From NCBI GenBank assembly GCA_015852425.1, contig JAAAIG010000098.1:1182-65181 (forward strand): a stretch of 64,000 nucleotides of DNA. Reading direction: 5' to 3'. Position 1 is the stretch's first letter. The number at the start of each line of letters is the position of its first letter. The translations under genes were made by a program, and so were the position numbers. This DNA comes from Gryganskiella cystojenkinii (Eukaryota; Mortierellomycota; Mortierellomycetes; Mortierellales; Mortierellaceae). Shown in pieces: positions 47,236 to 57,312 of the stretch. Below the pieces are notes generated by a model. It saw only the letters and a list, made by a program, of their open reading frames with translations. It was not told where the DNA came from and did not search any database.

Positions 47236-48912
47236 ATGCTCTCCTCCAAGACCGCTGTTGAGTCCATTCAGTTTTTAAACCCAGCAAACAACGCTCTCGC
47301 TACAGCAGAGACAACGCCGTCAGCAACATCTTTATTTTTCGACGAAAACCAGCCTCGCGATCTTCTCTTCGACAGTCTCGACCTCCAAAATCTTCCCGGT
47401 CTCATGTCTCCGGACCCGTTACCGAAGAATTACCCAGAGGATGCCGCCATCGATGACGAAGACGACGACATAGATGAATGCGAGGTCTTCAGTCCTCTAG
47501 GGCAGAATCAAAGCCGTAACCGGCCCCTCTCGTTCCATTCCAATCAATCCTCGGGACACGCGATGCATCTCTTGAATCCCCAGTATTTCACTCCTGACAT
47601 ACAACAACACATTTACACCCATCACTCGCAAGGTGCAGGTCAAGAGAAGGCCATGACCCACCTTCAAATCGTTCAACCTAACCACCCCATGGTACTTCAA
47701 CGGACCGCGTCGATGACCTCATTTGACTCTCTCTTCATCGAACAACAACAACAACCTCATCATCATCATCATTCATCCGCAGTTTCTCACCAGCAACAAT
47801 ACCTTCTTTCATCATCTCACACACAGTTCAACGCAATTCCAACCTTCAACACCGCGCTACCGCATCACCAACACCAACACCAACAACAACAACAGCAGCA
47901 GCAACAGATGCATTTCCAAAGGCATGTTCATCAACAAAATTCACTACTTCCGTCAATTACGCCCATCAGAGACTACAATCAAGTCAGCCCACAAAGTAGT
48001 CAGAATCCTGGTGACTTTGACCAATACCTCTCAACGCTGCCGTCACAACCTCGTCCAGCGCTTGAAAACACCATTCCCACTGCCGATCAAGAAATGGACT
48101 TGCTGCTGTCCTCAATGAACCTCTCCTCTCCTTCCTCTGTAGATAACAGCGCCATGGTTTCAATACAAAGCTCATTTTTGAAGGTCCAGTCCCCTGCCCT
48201 CTCATGGGTCTCGAGGTCGAACCTCACCTCCCGAGAATCCTCGCCGGGGTTGTCACCGGAGCTCTTGCAAAAATCAATGACGACAGCTGCGACTGAGATC
48301 ATGTCCCCGCTGTTTTCGTCCTTGAGTTCATCTCCATCCGCGGATCTGACCGCTTCAAGTGCACCACCAAGTTTGTTCACAGGTCCCAGTGCTCCTTCTT
48401 CGCCGACTTCGCCCTCCTCTACTCCTGCCCCAAAGCGACGCAGACATCGAGTCCGCCCACCAACGGTCAAGAAACCCAAGAAGATCAAGCCGACGTCTTT
48501 TCCTTGTGCTGAACCGGATTGCGACAAAAAATTTTCTCGGGCGTACAATCTGACGTCGCACATGAAGACCCATTCGACCGACCGACCATTCCCTTGTGGA
48601 ATCTGCGACTTGGCCTTTGCTCGAAGACATGATCGAGAACGCCATTTTAGGTTACACTCGGGCGACAAACCTTACAACTGTGGGATCTGCGGAGCAGGGT
48701 TCATGAGGAACGATGCGTTACACCGCCATCAAAAGCTGTGTGGTGCGGCTGGTTCGGTTTTTTCTATCATGTCCACAGACTATTTTGAGGAACAACAACA
48801 GCAGCGGATGATGATGCAACAGCAGTTGCAACAAAACCAAGGAGAGGGTTTCGTTGATGAATCAACTGAAGGCGCTACCGAGTTATCACTCGATTACTTT
48901 AAATTTGAGTAA
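47236..48912 (+). CDS. C2H2 zinc-finger transcription factor, Crz1-like
   Basis: Single coding exon, 558 residues. The N-terminal 400 residues are Ser/Gln/His/Pro-rich with an acidic patch (DDEDDDIDECEV), QQQQPHHHHH and a run of nine Gln. A basic linker (PKRRRHRVRPP) leads into three fingers from about 421. Finger 1 is FPCAEPDCDKKFSRAYNL, finger 2 is FPCGICDLAFARRHDRERH, and finger 3 is atypical with C2HC ending (YNCGICGAGFMRNDALHRH...C). The RAYNLxSHMKTH, ARRHDRxRH and xNDALxRH helices and the finger spacing match calcineurin-responsive Crz1 factors. I do not see an unambiguous calcineurin docking motif, so calcium control is an inference from the family. ATG 47236 is preferred; the frame is open upstream to 47143, but that extension is hydrophobic leader sequence. 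Confidence 0.88.
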   Translation: MLSSKTAVESIQFLNPANNALATAETTPSATSLFFDENQPRDLLFDSLDLQNLPGLMSPDPLPKNYPEDAAIDDEDDDIDECEVFSPLGQNQSRNRPLSFHSNQSSGHAMHLLNPQYFTPDIQQHIYTHHSQGAGQEKAMTHLQIVQPNHPMVLQRTASMTSFDSLFIEQQQQPHHHHHSSAVSHQQQYLLSSSHTQFNAIPTFNTALPHHQHQHQQQQQQQQQMHFQRHVHQQNSLLPSITPIRDYNQVSPQSSQNPGDFDQYLSTLPSQPRPALENTIPTADQEMDLLLSSMNLSSPSSVDNSAMVSIQSSFLKVQSPALSWVSRSNLTSRESSPGLSPELLQKSMTTAATEIMSPLFSSLSSSPSADLTASSAPPSLFTGPSAPSSPTSPSSTPAPKRRRHRVRPPTVKKPKKIKPTSFPCAEPDCDKKFSRAYNLTSHMKTHSTDRPFPCGICDLAFARRHDRERHFRLHSGDKPYNCGICGAGFMRNDALHRHQKLCGAAGSVFSIMSTDYFEEQQQQRMMMQQQLQQNQGEGFVDESTEGATELSLDYFKFE

Positions 48913-49455
48913 ATATGATACCATTTCAATCAATAAACGCGGGGAGCACATATAGTAGAATCGTTCACTGGCATGCTATGCTACGTGAAAAACCTATGTT
49001 TCCAAAAAAACAATAAGAAGTCCTGCATCAGGTGGCACAAAAGAGTTCCCCCTCAAACCAAAAAATAGTGGAGACCCCACTTTTTTTTAAATTTTCTTCC
49101 GCACAAAATGAATCCGGCCAAACCCGGTCCTGCCCCGTTCTTTTTTTTTCATCCCTTTGTGGACATGAGAGACATTTTTGAAGACGTGATCGTCCGACAA
49201 ACTCAACTCAGACGCGTCCGAGGTTGGTGGATGTGAAAGGACAGATTGCTGACTTGTTTTCCCTTCCTCCCCACACGACTCCAGGGAATATGAACTTAGG
49301 GTTTGTTACAACATACCGTTCTGTTGAATGAACGAGCGGAGGAATGAAAGAAAAGGGGTTGAAGACAATCTTCATTCCCATTTCATTACTCTTCCATCCC
49401 TCGACATTCATCATTCGTTTGCTTCTTTCGCCTCTGCCACAAAGTGAATATATCA
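48913..49455. other. Intergenic: C2H2 3' flank and GATA promoter
   Basis: I see no gene in 543 bp. An AATAAA lies just after the C2H2 stop (about 48933). The last part is CT-rich. No clear TATA box precedes ATG 49456. Confidence 0.5.
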
Positions 49456-52400
49456 ATGGCCCATACAACTTCCTCCACCGCCGCATATTTCTCTTGCCCC
49501 GTGTCTGCTCCTTCGACTACGCCTTCCTTATCCTCGTCTCTCACTCAACGTCAGGGTCTACCTTCGCCAACTTCCCCCCTCCTCACTACAATTGCCGTCC
49601 CTTCAACCTCATTACCGCCTTCACATATGGAACCGTTCTCTGTAGCATCCTCAGAAACTACTTTCCTCGATACTTCAGATCCCATGTCTCCCACTTCATT
49701 ATCTCCCTCAATATCCCACAAGAAACGTAGATCACCCTCACCCCTCCCACCATCACATGCGATCTCCTTACCCTACAGAAACCCAGCATCTACTCACTCT
49801 AAAATCCGTCGGTCTTCAACACAGAGCCATCAGAATGTCTCTTTGGTATCAACCTCATCTTTAACACTGGCATCGACGGAGCTAGCAGTGGCAGCTCCAG
49901 AGGAACAAGGATTTCAATGTCAATCGAGAACACCGTCGTCAACCTCCACACCACCGCCCTCCCCTCCTCTTGCTACAGCGGCCCCGTCTCGTTCGCCATC
50001 TCCAACCAATGACACATCCGACAAACAGCCAAGTATACCCTCTTCGGTTTCAACCGCGGCGGCAGCAGCAGCATCGTGTTACACCTCTCAAGAACTGGCC
50101 ATTGCATACTCAATGGTAACCTCAACGCAGCAGGAGCAAGATCCAGTAACCGCAGAAGAAGATAATCAAATTCGGGGCACAACAGGTAAAAAAAAATCAG
50201 GTCAAGCACAATAGCAGAACAAAAAAAAACGTTAAAAAATCGTCGCCTCGATCCACAAAATTTTGAATTTTTGTTCTTCTGCGCTGTGCAACAAACAAAG
50301 GCCCTCGTACCCTTTTTTTATGCAACCCACATCCCCGCATTTTTTTTATTGTAGCCATGGGGCTCAATGTCCAACTTGAGCTGATCCGTTCGCTTGTTTT
50401 CTTTTTATGTTTTATTTTTGTTCAGCTCTGTCATCCGCATTGCCGTTGGCCCCAAAGAAATCTTTGACCCCAGTCGAAAGCGCCGATGCCCTGTCTTCGC
50501 TTTGGAAGGTATCCACTTTGGCACTGCTCATGTCCTTCACGGAATGTACTGCTAGCCTTTCCATTCACTCACTCTTTTTTCCCCTCATGAACAACAGAAG
50601 ACTGTTCCTTCACAGGAACCCTACTTTCGGACAAGGCATGCAATTGCATCCCAACACACACTTTCGACACTTGGTGGAGGTATCGCACGGCAACTTGCAA
50701 CTCATTGACGTCGGCTTTAAGTTCCCTGTATAATTTTCTAACGCTACGCCTCTTTTTCACATATGGTACAAAGCTCTGTTCTCTTTAGACGAGGAACAGA
50801 AGGAGTTCACGACAGACATGTATGTCGCTATGCGTAACCGTATCTTTGAACTCGAGGCCAAGACCGTCAATTACGCACCCTTCAACCGAGCCTCGCAAAA
50901 GCGACCTGTCGAACCATCATGGATATCAGACGATTATCAGTACACCGGACCACATCAACGCCAGCGTGGTCATGATTCCTGTTCCATGGACGCAGACACC
51001 AGTCACCCTTCCAAACGACCAGCGTATCATCATATCACACATCACCATCCACCTCACCCCGAGCACCTCCCAGTGACTGCAAACGCCATGGGATCTTCAG
51101 GATCGGTTCGAGCTTACCAGGGATTAGTATACAAACATATATCTTCTTACCCCTCCTGGTACGCGCCCGAAGCATACATCAGTCACCATCGTCCTTATTC
51201 GTCTCAGCTTCCTACTCGATACCCTCAAACAATCGAACGCGAATTGGAGCAGCAGCATCGTCAACCTCGTACGTGCAAAGTACAGGCTTCCCTCGCCTAC
51301 CAGGAACAGGAGATTCCAAGTGCCAGTGGCCGCCAGTCTCCAGTGTCGATTGTTCACTCACCACCAAAGCCGACACGGCGTCCGTCAACACCGTCTAATC
51401 ATCCAACCCAGCCTCAAGTTATACAACCTCGGCCCATTTTGCCCAACATGGAAACAACTGTGCATACCAACAGCAATCGTTCGCCGCCTTCTCATCCACG
51501 ATCACATCCATCACCACAAGGGGCTGCTTCTGCTGCTGCGGCTGCAGCAGCTCAACAAAGACAGTCGTTCCACCAGCGTCAGCACCGTGCCCAGCAACAG
51601 GCTCAATCTGATTACTCGCGGTCATACCATCTGCAAAAACATATGCGAATGATGGATCAAAAAAGAGCGTCTCAGCTGGCACAGCAGCAACAACAGCAGC
51701 AGCAGTCGCATACAGCCATTTTCATGTCGAATCAACGGCATTATCAACCACATCAACAGATGTACTCTTCGTCTTCAGTCAAGCCGACTGCCACCCTTCA
51801 ACCTCATTCGGGGGCGTCGTCCCTTCAAACAATATCACAGCAACAGGCCCACCAACACAGACTGATGCAGCACCAGCAACAGAGACAGCTGCACCTGCAA
51901 CTGCAACAGCAACAGGCTCGTCAGCTCCAGTATCTGCGTCAGCGCGGCCTTGTCAATGGCTCAACAGCCTCTCCTGCCTCCGATTCACCCAAGATGGCAC
52001 CAGCATCGTCCACTCCTAGTCTCAAGGTCACTCGTTCTGAACCCTCGCCTGCGATTGAACCAAAGTGTGTCAAAAAATCAACTAATCGACCGTTGGAATG
52101 CTTTAACTGCATGGCTCTCGACTCTCTTACATGGCGACCACGAATTGTATCCGACGCCAGTAGTTCCTCATTGGCATCTCGTTTGACGCCTGTACAAGAG
52201 GGTAGATACCTGTGCACCCCCTGTCTGCATTACCATCAAGCCAATGGCCATTGTAGACCCGTACCGCCTTTCAAAGTCAACTTTTTGAGGAAGATCCATT
52301 GCCGATTCAAGAAGGAGCTTCAAGAGGTTCGATTCCAGGGATGGCAGGACGCTCAGGTCCTCGAGATCGAAGATCAAATTGCTCTTCAAGACTTTGAGTC

Positions 52401-53151
52401 GGTGTTTGAGGGATTGGATGGAAATATTCTAGCCTCGACTACCGATTCATTGAGTGATCCCACGGATACTGTTTCTGAAACAAATCTCAGAAACCTCCTA
52501 AGCCCGGTCATGGAGGAACGCGAAGATCGAGTGGTGATTAAGATTGAGGACTCGGACGAGGAAGGCTCTCCTTTGATCATCAAGTCACCCTCACGCTCAG
52601 CTGTACAGGAGAAGGTCAAGGACAGCACGAAGCACACGTTCCAGAATGAGGCATCTGTTGGCGAGTTGTTTGGTCATAGATGGAAGACTGAGCCAATGGT
52701 AGGATATACCCTTGTTCAGTTTGGTGGGACAGATAGAACACGGATGGTACCCATGAATCCCACGGTACCTTCGCTGAGTAAGTTGATAGGCAAAAGAGTT
52801 TTTTAAGCTGTCGGTTATGGCCATCCTTCCTTCATGAGTAACAAATTAACACCTGTTTTTACTCGAATGATAATAGCCGTTACATTCAACGCCGTAAGCG
52901 AGTCGATCACGTTTGCATTTCGAGTCTTGGTCAATGGTCTCTGCTTGTTGACCTCGGGTGGTGGGCCTCCGGCATTGCATATGCCCGAGGTATCGGATGA
53001 GTCAGAAGATTCAGATCGAGATGAGGAACTACAAGAGTCAAATCCGAATGAAAAGGATACTGCTCGAGCGGGATCTCCCACAAAGAGCCCTGTTGAAGCT
53101 GAAGATATCCCGACGACAATTGATAAGCAGAAAACTGACTTGGGCGAATAA
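49456..53151 (+). CDS. GATA-type zinc-finger regulator with enlarged finger loop
   Basis: Five exons, 49456-50185, 50426-50508, 50598-50679, 50789-52777 and 52877-53151, give 1052 residues with consistent phases. The first 300 residues are Ser/Thr/Pro-rich; a central region is His/Gln-rich with several poly-Gln and one poly-Ala run. One finger lies near 735-790: CFNC at its start and CTPC at its end, followed by LHYHQANGHCRPV, the usual basic tail position of GATA fingers. The first half reads CFNCMALDSLTWRPR as in GATA proteins. The loop between the Cys pairs is about 34 residues, not the usual 17-18, because of a Ser-rich insertion. After the finger come helix FLRKIHCRFKKELQEVRF and acidic patches (IKIEDSDEEG). 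The last exon gives SITFAFRVLVNGLCLLTSGG and an acidic end. The targets are unknown. Confidence 0.85.
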
Positions 53152-53154
53152 TTA

Positions 53155-53254
53155 TTTTCCTTAAAAGTAAATAATGTCAATTGACGTGGCTGTGCTGTCA
53201 AATTGTCAAACGAAATCCCAGGATTTTCCTTAAAAGTAAATAGTGTCAATTGAC
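53155..53254. repeat. 31-bp direct repeat containing GTCAATTGAC palindrome
   Basis: Two 31-bp copies, 53155-53185 and 53224-53254, differ at one base. Each ends in the palindrome GTCAATTGAC and begins TTTTCCTTAAAAGTAAATA. The first copy starts 4 bp after the GATA stop codon; the second lies 31 bp before the TATA box of the next gene. A regulatory role for the downstream gene is possible. Confidence 0.85.
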
Positions 53255-53284
53255 CTGTGTTTGTATATGTCTAGTCAAAAAAAG

Positions 53285-53292
53285 TATAAAAG
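53285..53292 (+). promoter_or_regulatory. TATA box of the Gln-rich coiled-coil gene
   Basis: TATAAAAG lies 121 bp upstream of ATG 53406 and is followed by a CT-rich leader, the arrangement seen at other genes here. Confidence 0.65.
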
Positions 53293-53405
53293 GGTTGGAT
53301 ACAGCACTACAAAATTCAATCCCCACTGCTCTCTCTCGCTCTCTATCTCTCTTGCAAACTTACCCACTCCAACTCACAACACTCAAATACACACTTCAGA
53401 TCAAA

Positions 53406-54626
53406 ATGAAACCCCAAGCCGCCCTTAAGAAGCCTCTTCAGAGTCGCCACCGCACCGTTCCTGGTCAGGATGGCTCTACCGGTCAAGCTCAGGTCCCTCG
53501 CATGCTCCGTCGCATGACCAAACAATCGTTCATGGATATCGACCTTCAGTATCTCATGAACCTGGATCCAACCACGCACGATCCCTTTGAGAACTCGTCT
53601 CCGGTCTTTGATGACCCACCCTCGCTCTTTCGACCCTTGCCTGCTTTCAACGGCAACAATGAATGGATGTCGAGCGAATCCATCCGACTCCAAAACGAAC
53701 AAGAAGAGCTTCGAGTCCAGTACCTCCAATTCCTGCATCAACTGAACCTGTCGAACCCGCATGGTTTCTTGGTCCATATGAACACGTTCGCGACCGAGTT
53801 TCCTCAAGAGTTTGCACAATTGCAGGCTTACATCCGTCACCAGGAACAGGTCGTGAACCAACAACGTGAACAAGCCCGTCGTGAGGAGGAAATGCGCCAG
53901 TACCAGATGCAGTTGGAACTCAAGCTCCAGCAGGAGCAAGAAATGCAACGTCAACAGCAACAGCAACAGATGCAGATGCAACAACAGCAGGCTCGAGAGA
54001 TGCAAAATCTGCTGCAGGAATGGCTGTTGAAACGTCAAAAGGCGAAGACCGCACCCAAGTCGGCATTCTCGCTCAGTAACCAAAACAAAGACGAGCTGGA
54101 CCTGGCGGATGTCTTTACGATAGCACTGCAGAAAGACCCCAAGCTGTTGGAGCGGATGCTTACTCCGTCGTCGTCGTCGACTCCGATGTTCCCAGGTGCC
54201 CCGATTGTCCCCAACACTTCTGGTCTGGACATGCTGTTGACTCCATCGCAGCAAATAGAGTTTGCTCAATTCCTGGAGCAGAGACGCATCCAAGAGATCC
54301 TGACCCAAGAAGAGAGCAAGAGACGGCTCCAACAGGATCTTGCAGCGGCAGGGTTCAGTCCTTTGGCTTTCCAGACTGTGCTTTCAGGTCTTGGCGGTGG
54401 ATCGTCTTCGTCGTCATCGTCGTCATCTACGAATCTCTTTAGTGGGTTGTCCGGGGCAGGATCGAGTAACCCGCTCGGAAACAACTCTAACTTGTTCTCA
54501 CCGTCTTGGACCGGCAATACCACATCTACACCAAACTTTAGCCAGTACCAGCCTTCGTTGACGAACGATCAGTACTTGAATTTGAAGCGCAATGGATCCA
54601 GAAAGCCAGCAAACAATCGCCGCTAG
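53406..54626 (+). CDS. Gln-rich coiled-coil protein, unknown
   Basis: Single exon, 406 residues, starting MKPQAALKKPLQSRHR. I do not recognise a family. The N-terminus is basic (RMLRRMTKQS), then comes a segment with acidic and aromatic residues (FMDIDLQYLMNLDPTTHDPF). Residues about 95-215 look like a long helix or coiled coil: LQNEQEELRVQYLQFLHQLN, then QEQVVNQQREQARREEEMRQ, and a Gln/Met run ending LLQEWLLKRQKAK. The second half has helical patches (DLADVFTIALQKDPKLLERM, IEFAQFLEQRRIQEIL) and a nine-Ser run in a Gly/Ser/Asn-rich tail. A good TATA box, the upstream direct repeats and steady codon use support a real gene. A structural or RNA-binding granule role would be a guess. Confidence 0.8.
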   Translation: MKPQAALKKPLQSRHRTVPGQDGSTGQAQVPRMLRRMTKQSFMDIDLQYLMNLDPTTHDPFENSSPVFDDPPSLFRPLPAFNGNNEWMSSESIRLQNEQEELRVQYLQFLHQLNLSNPHGFLVHMNTFATEFPQEFAQLQAYIRHQEQVVNQQREQARREEEMRQYQMQLELKLQQEQEMQRQQQQQQMQMQQQQAREMQNLLQEWLLKRQKAKTAPKSAFSLSNQNKDELDLADVFTIALQKDPKLLERMLTPSSSSTPMFPGAPIVPNTSGLDMLLTPSQQIEFAQFLEQRRIQEILTQEESKRRLQQDLAAAGFSPLAFQTVLSGLGGGSSSSSSSSSTNLFSGLSGAGSSNPLGNNSNLFSPSWTGNTTSTPNFSQYQPSLTNDQYLNLKRNGSRKPANNRR

Positions 54627-54989
54627 GTGTCCAATACCCATTAAAAACGTATATATTAAATAAACCGCTTTCAACGTTAAAGCCCATTCCGGTGAAGTGG
54701 ATAAAAAAAAGCATTAAGGAAATGAAAAAAATGAGAGCCAGGACCAGTGGAGCCTTCTCTTTTCATCAGGGGCCAATCTTAAGTATTGTACAGAGAGAGA
54801 AGCGGAGTTTTTTTTTTTTTTTGGTCGCTTCCTTTCATTCCCATTCAATCCTTTTTTGAATCTGATGCTCCCTTTTCTGCTTGTTACATTTTCTCTTTTG
54901 TTTTAGCCATTTCCCTTCTCATCAAAAAAAAAGAGATCCATAGACACCTAGAAAACGAATCAAAATCAGGATATCATCAACGTAGTAGC
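54627..54989. other. Intergenic, 3' flank and glycosyltransferase leader
   Basis: No gene seen in 363 bp. A T-run lies at about 54808-54822 and the leader is T/C-rich. Confidence 0.5.
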
Positions 54990-56843
54990 ATGTACAAGCC
55001 GCCAAAACCGTCCTCGCTGCTTCCCACAGCCTCAGCCTCACCGAATCTGCTCTCACCAACCTTCAGGGCCAATCACCCGCTCGGTCGCATCATCCGCTCT
55101 AGACTCGTTCGCACCGTCTTTCTCGCCTATGTCGGTTTCTGTGCCCTCTTCACTCTCAAACACATCTTCACTTACGAGTCCAGACCAGAGCCCATCGACT
55201 ATAAGCACTATGAACTTGAGCGGACCTATGATGCCGGTAACTATTGCATTGGATGGAACGTCTGATCACAATGACAGGCAGGAAATATCTCATCTCGAAA
55301 CCTTTTGGGGGCGCCCTTCTTACTCAACTCGATTTATTTTTTAATGCCATCATGCAAATGCGACTCCCATCTTGTAGACAAGCCTTACTCGGTCGTCTCG
55401 GAGTTGTCTTCAGGAGTGATCCTGTCAAAGATGTTTGCCTTTTCCACACCAGACCTCACGGACAACATCCAGCCCTTCTTTGTTCGATCAGAATCAACCC
55501 CGCGGGCGGATGATATCACACTGGCAACCTTCGTTCCACAGGAGAGTTTGTCTGAATTGGTCCGCCTTGTCGAGCACTTCCCTGGTAAGGGTGACAAAAA
55601 CCACCACATAGCTGATAGCAGAGTGTTTTGTCGCAAGGTTGAAACAAAACGCCTTCTTTTTTTTTTTTCTCTTTTACTTGCCGCTGTAGATCGACAGCTT
55701 GCGTTCATCATTCCTGACCCTATTTTGTGGTCACCATGCCGTCCCTGTGTCCAACTTTTTTTTTCCCTGTGATTTCATTATTGTAGGACCTATCTCTGTC
55801 GTGATGCATATTGACCATCCCTCAGACGAATCAGGAGCTGCTAACCCCATCAGTCGACTTCACACCATGCGCGCCAGCCATCCTAAGATTCGTGCTCAGG
55901 TCGATATCCATCTCATTACTACGCCTCAGACCCACCGCAGACCCGACTCGACCACTGTTCAGGAACAATCTAACTTGCACCGAAACCTTGCCCGCTTCTT
56001 CGCCAGGACCGACTTTGTGCTCCTTCTGGAAGCAGATGGATCGATGCCCATGACAGATGTGACCAAGAGTTTCAAGGATCGAACCGCGTGGATGGATAAA
56101 CTCCGTTCAGGAAACGTCTTTGTGCTCCCGGGATTCAACGTCTCTATGGCTGCGCCTGCTATCGAAGCAGAGGAGGACACGGCGAATTCCGATGCTTTGT
56201 CTCACGGGCTGGTTCCTGTGCTGAACAAGGATCAGCTGCCTCATACGAAAGATGCTCTCTTAACCCAGGTGCACGAGTCACACATAGTGCTCTCTGAAAA
56301 GACATGGAAGAGAACGATCAGGAATGTGGATTTCAACACCTGGGCGACCCAACAGTCGAGACTGAGCTCGATCCAGAACTACGATCCTTTTTTCGCACCC
56401 TCGGTGATCTTGCGACGGGATAAGATGTTGTGGTGCCCAGAACGCTTTGGAAACAATCAGGCGGCATGTTTGTTCGAGTTGTATCTAAGTGGCGCCGATT
56501 TCTGGGTTCTGCCCAATGATTTCACAGTGAACTCTGGAGAGCGGAAAGAAGCGGTCATTACTGAGCGAGAGGTACGCTTGGATGAGTTGGAAATGAAGAG
56601 GTTTCGATAAGGGTAATTTAACTCTTGACTTGCAGACTAACATTCTCCTTATGATCCTGATAGAAAACCATTAACACTCGTCTGTACCAAAAGTTTCACG
56701 AGGAGTCATGTCTAAAGCATGCGCGTGCTTTCTATGCCGCGGGAGAATGGGACTCGGATCGGGCACGTCACTGCCGCATCAGCTGTCAGAAAGGTGCGCT
56801 TTTGATGGTCTGGTCACGGGCATTGTTCACACTCGAAAGGTGA
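54990..56843 (+). CDS. LARGE-like glycosyltransferase (GT49 type), Golgi type II membrane protein
   Basis: Exons 54990-55236, 55378-55584, 55787-56571 and 56664-56843 give 472 residues. A basic cytosolic segment (GRIIRSRLVR) precedes one membrane anchor, VFLAYVGFCALFTLKHIF, at about 43-60. The lumenal domain opens ITLATFVPQESLSELVRLVE, then PISVVMHIDHPSD and the strand DFVLLLEADGSMPMTD, where LARGE/GT49 enzymes have their metal-binding acidic residues. The segment WCPERFGNNQAACLFELYLSG is typical of the C-terminal half. The 3' end is uncertain. Reading on gives the natural-looking CQKGALLMVWSRALFTLER and stops at 56841. A possible donor at 56840 with an acceptor at 56903 would instead extend the protein to 57156. 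Donor and acceptor sugars are unknown. Confidence 0.78.
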
Positions 56844-57312
56844 AAGGTGTTTACCAAAGTACTAATCATGCCAATTCATTTCTTCTTACTCTCGTGTCAA
56901 TAGTGTTGGCTGTGTGGGGTCTGGTTATCCGCCAGGCTTAGAGACCTTGTCGACATACCAAATAAATCCAAATAAATTGTGTTATTATTCAGTTTTTCAG
57001 ACTCTCGAGATAGACAAGTGGTCGTTTGCATCTGACCTTTCTTTGACCTACCACTGCTTTCTTTGTAAGATTAGGCCACGCCGCCTCCACTCATCTCGCT
57101 CTGCGTCAAGCATTGGAGTTACGAAGCAAGTCTACGGACAAAAATCGAAGGAGTAAAGGGGAAGAGGATCCTTTGTGGACTTCGTTGGGGTCTTGGTCTC
57201 CATTCCAGTGGCGCAAGGGCGACGGTTACATGCCTTCTATCGCGTGAATTGTCTATTCGAGATGCGAGTTTTTATTTATGAATTGGCGACAATTGGACAT
57301 ATTTTATTGTAA
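56844..57312. other. 3' flank of glycosyltransferase, possible lost exon
   Basis: An AG acceptor at 56902-56903 is followed by a frame reading CWLCGVWLSARLRDLVDIPN and a stop at 56973-56975. It looks like a GT49 C-terminus but cannot be reached in frame with a canonical donor. The rest holds no gene. Confidence 0.4.

Noticed and set aside
53343..54332. 329-residue open frame antisense to the Gln-rich coiled-coil gene
   Set aside because: It is the Leu-rich mirror of Gln/Lys codons in the plus-strand gene, with no independent start context or domain.
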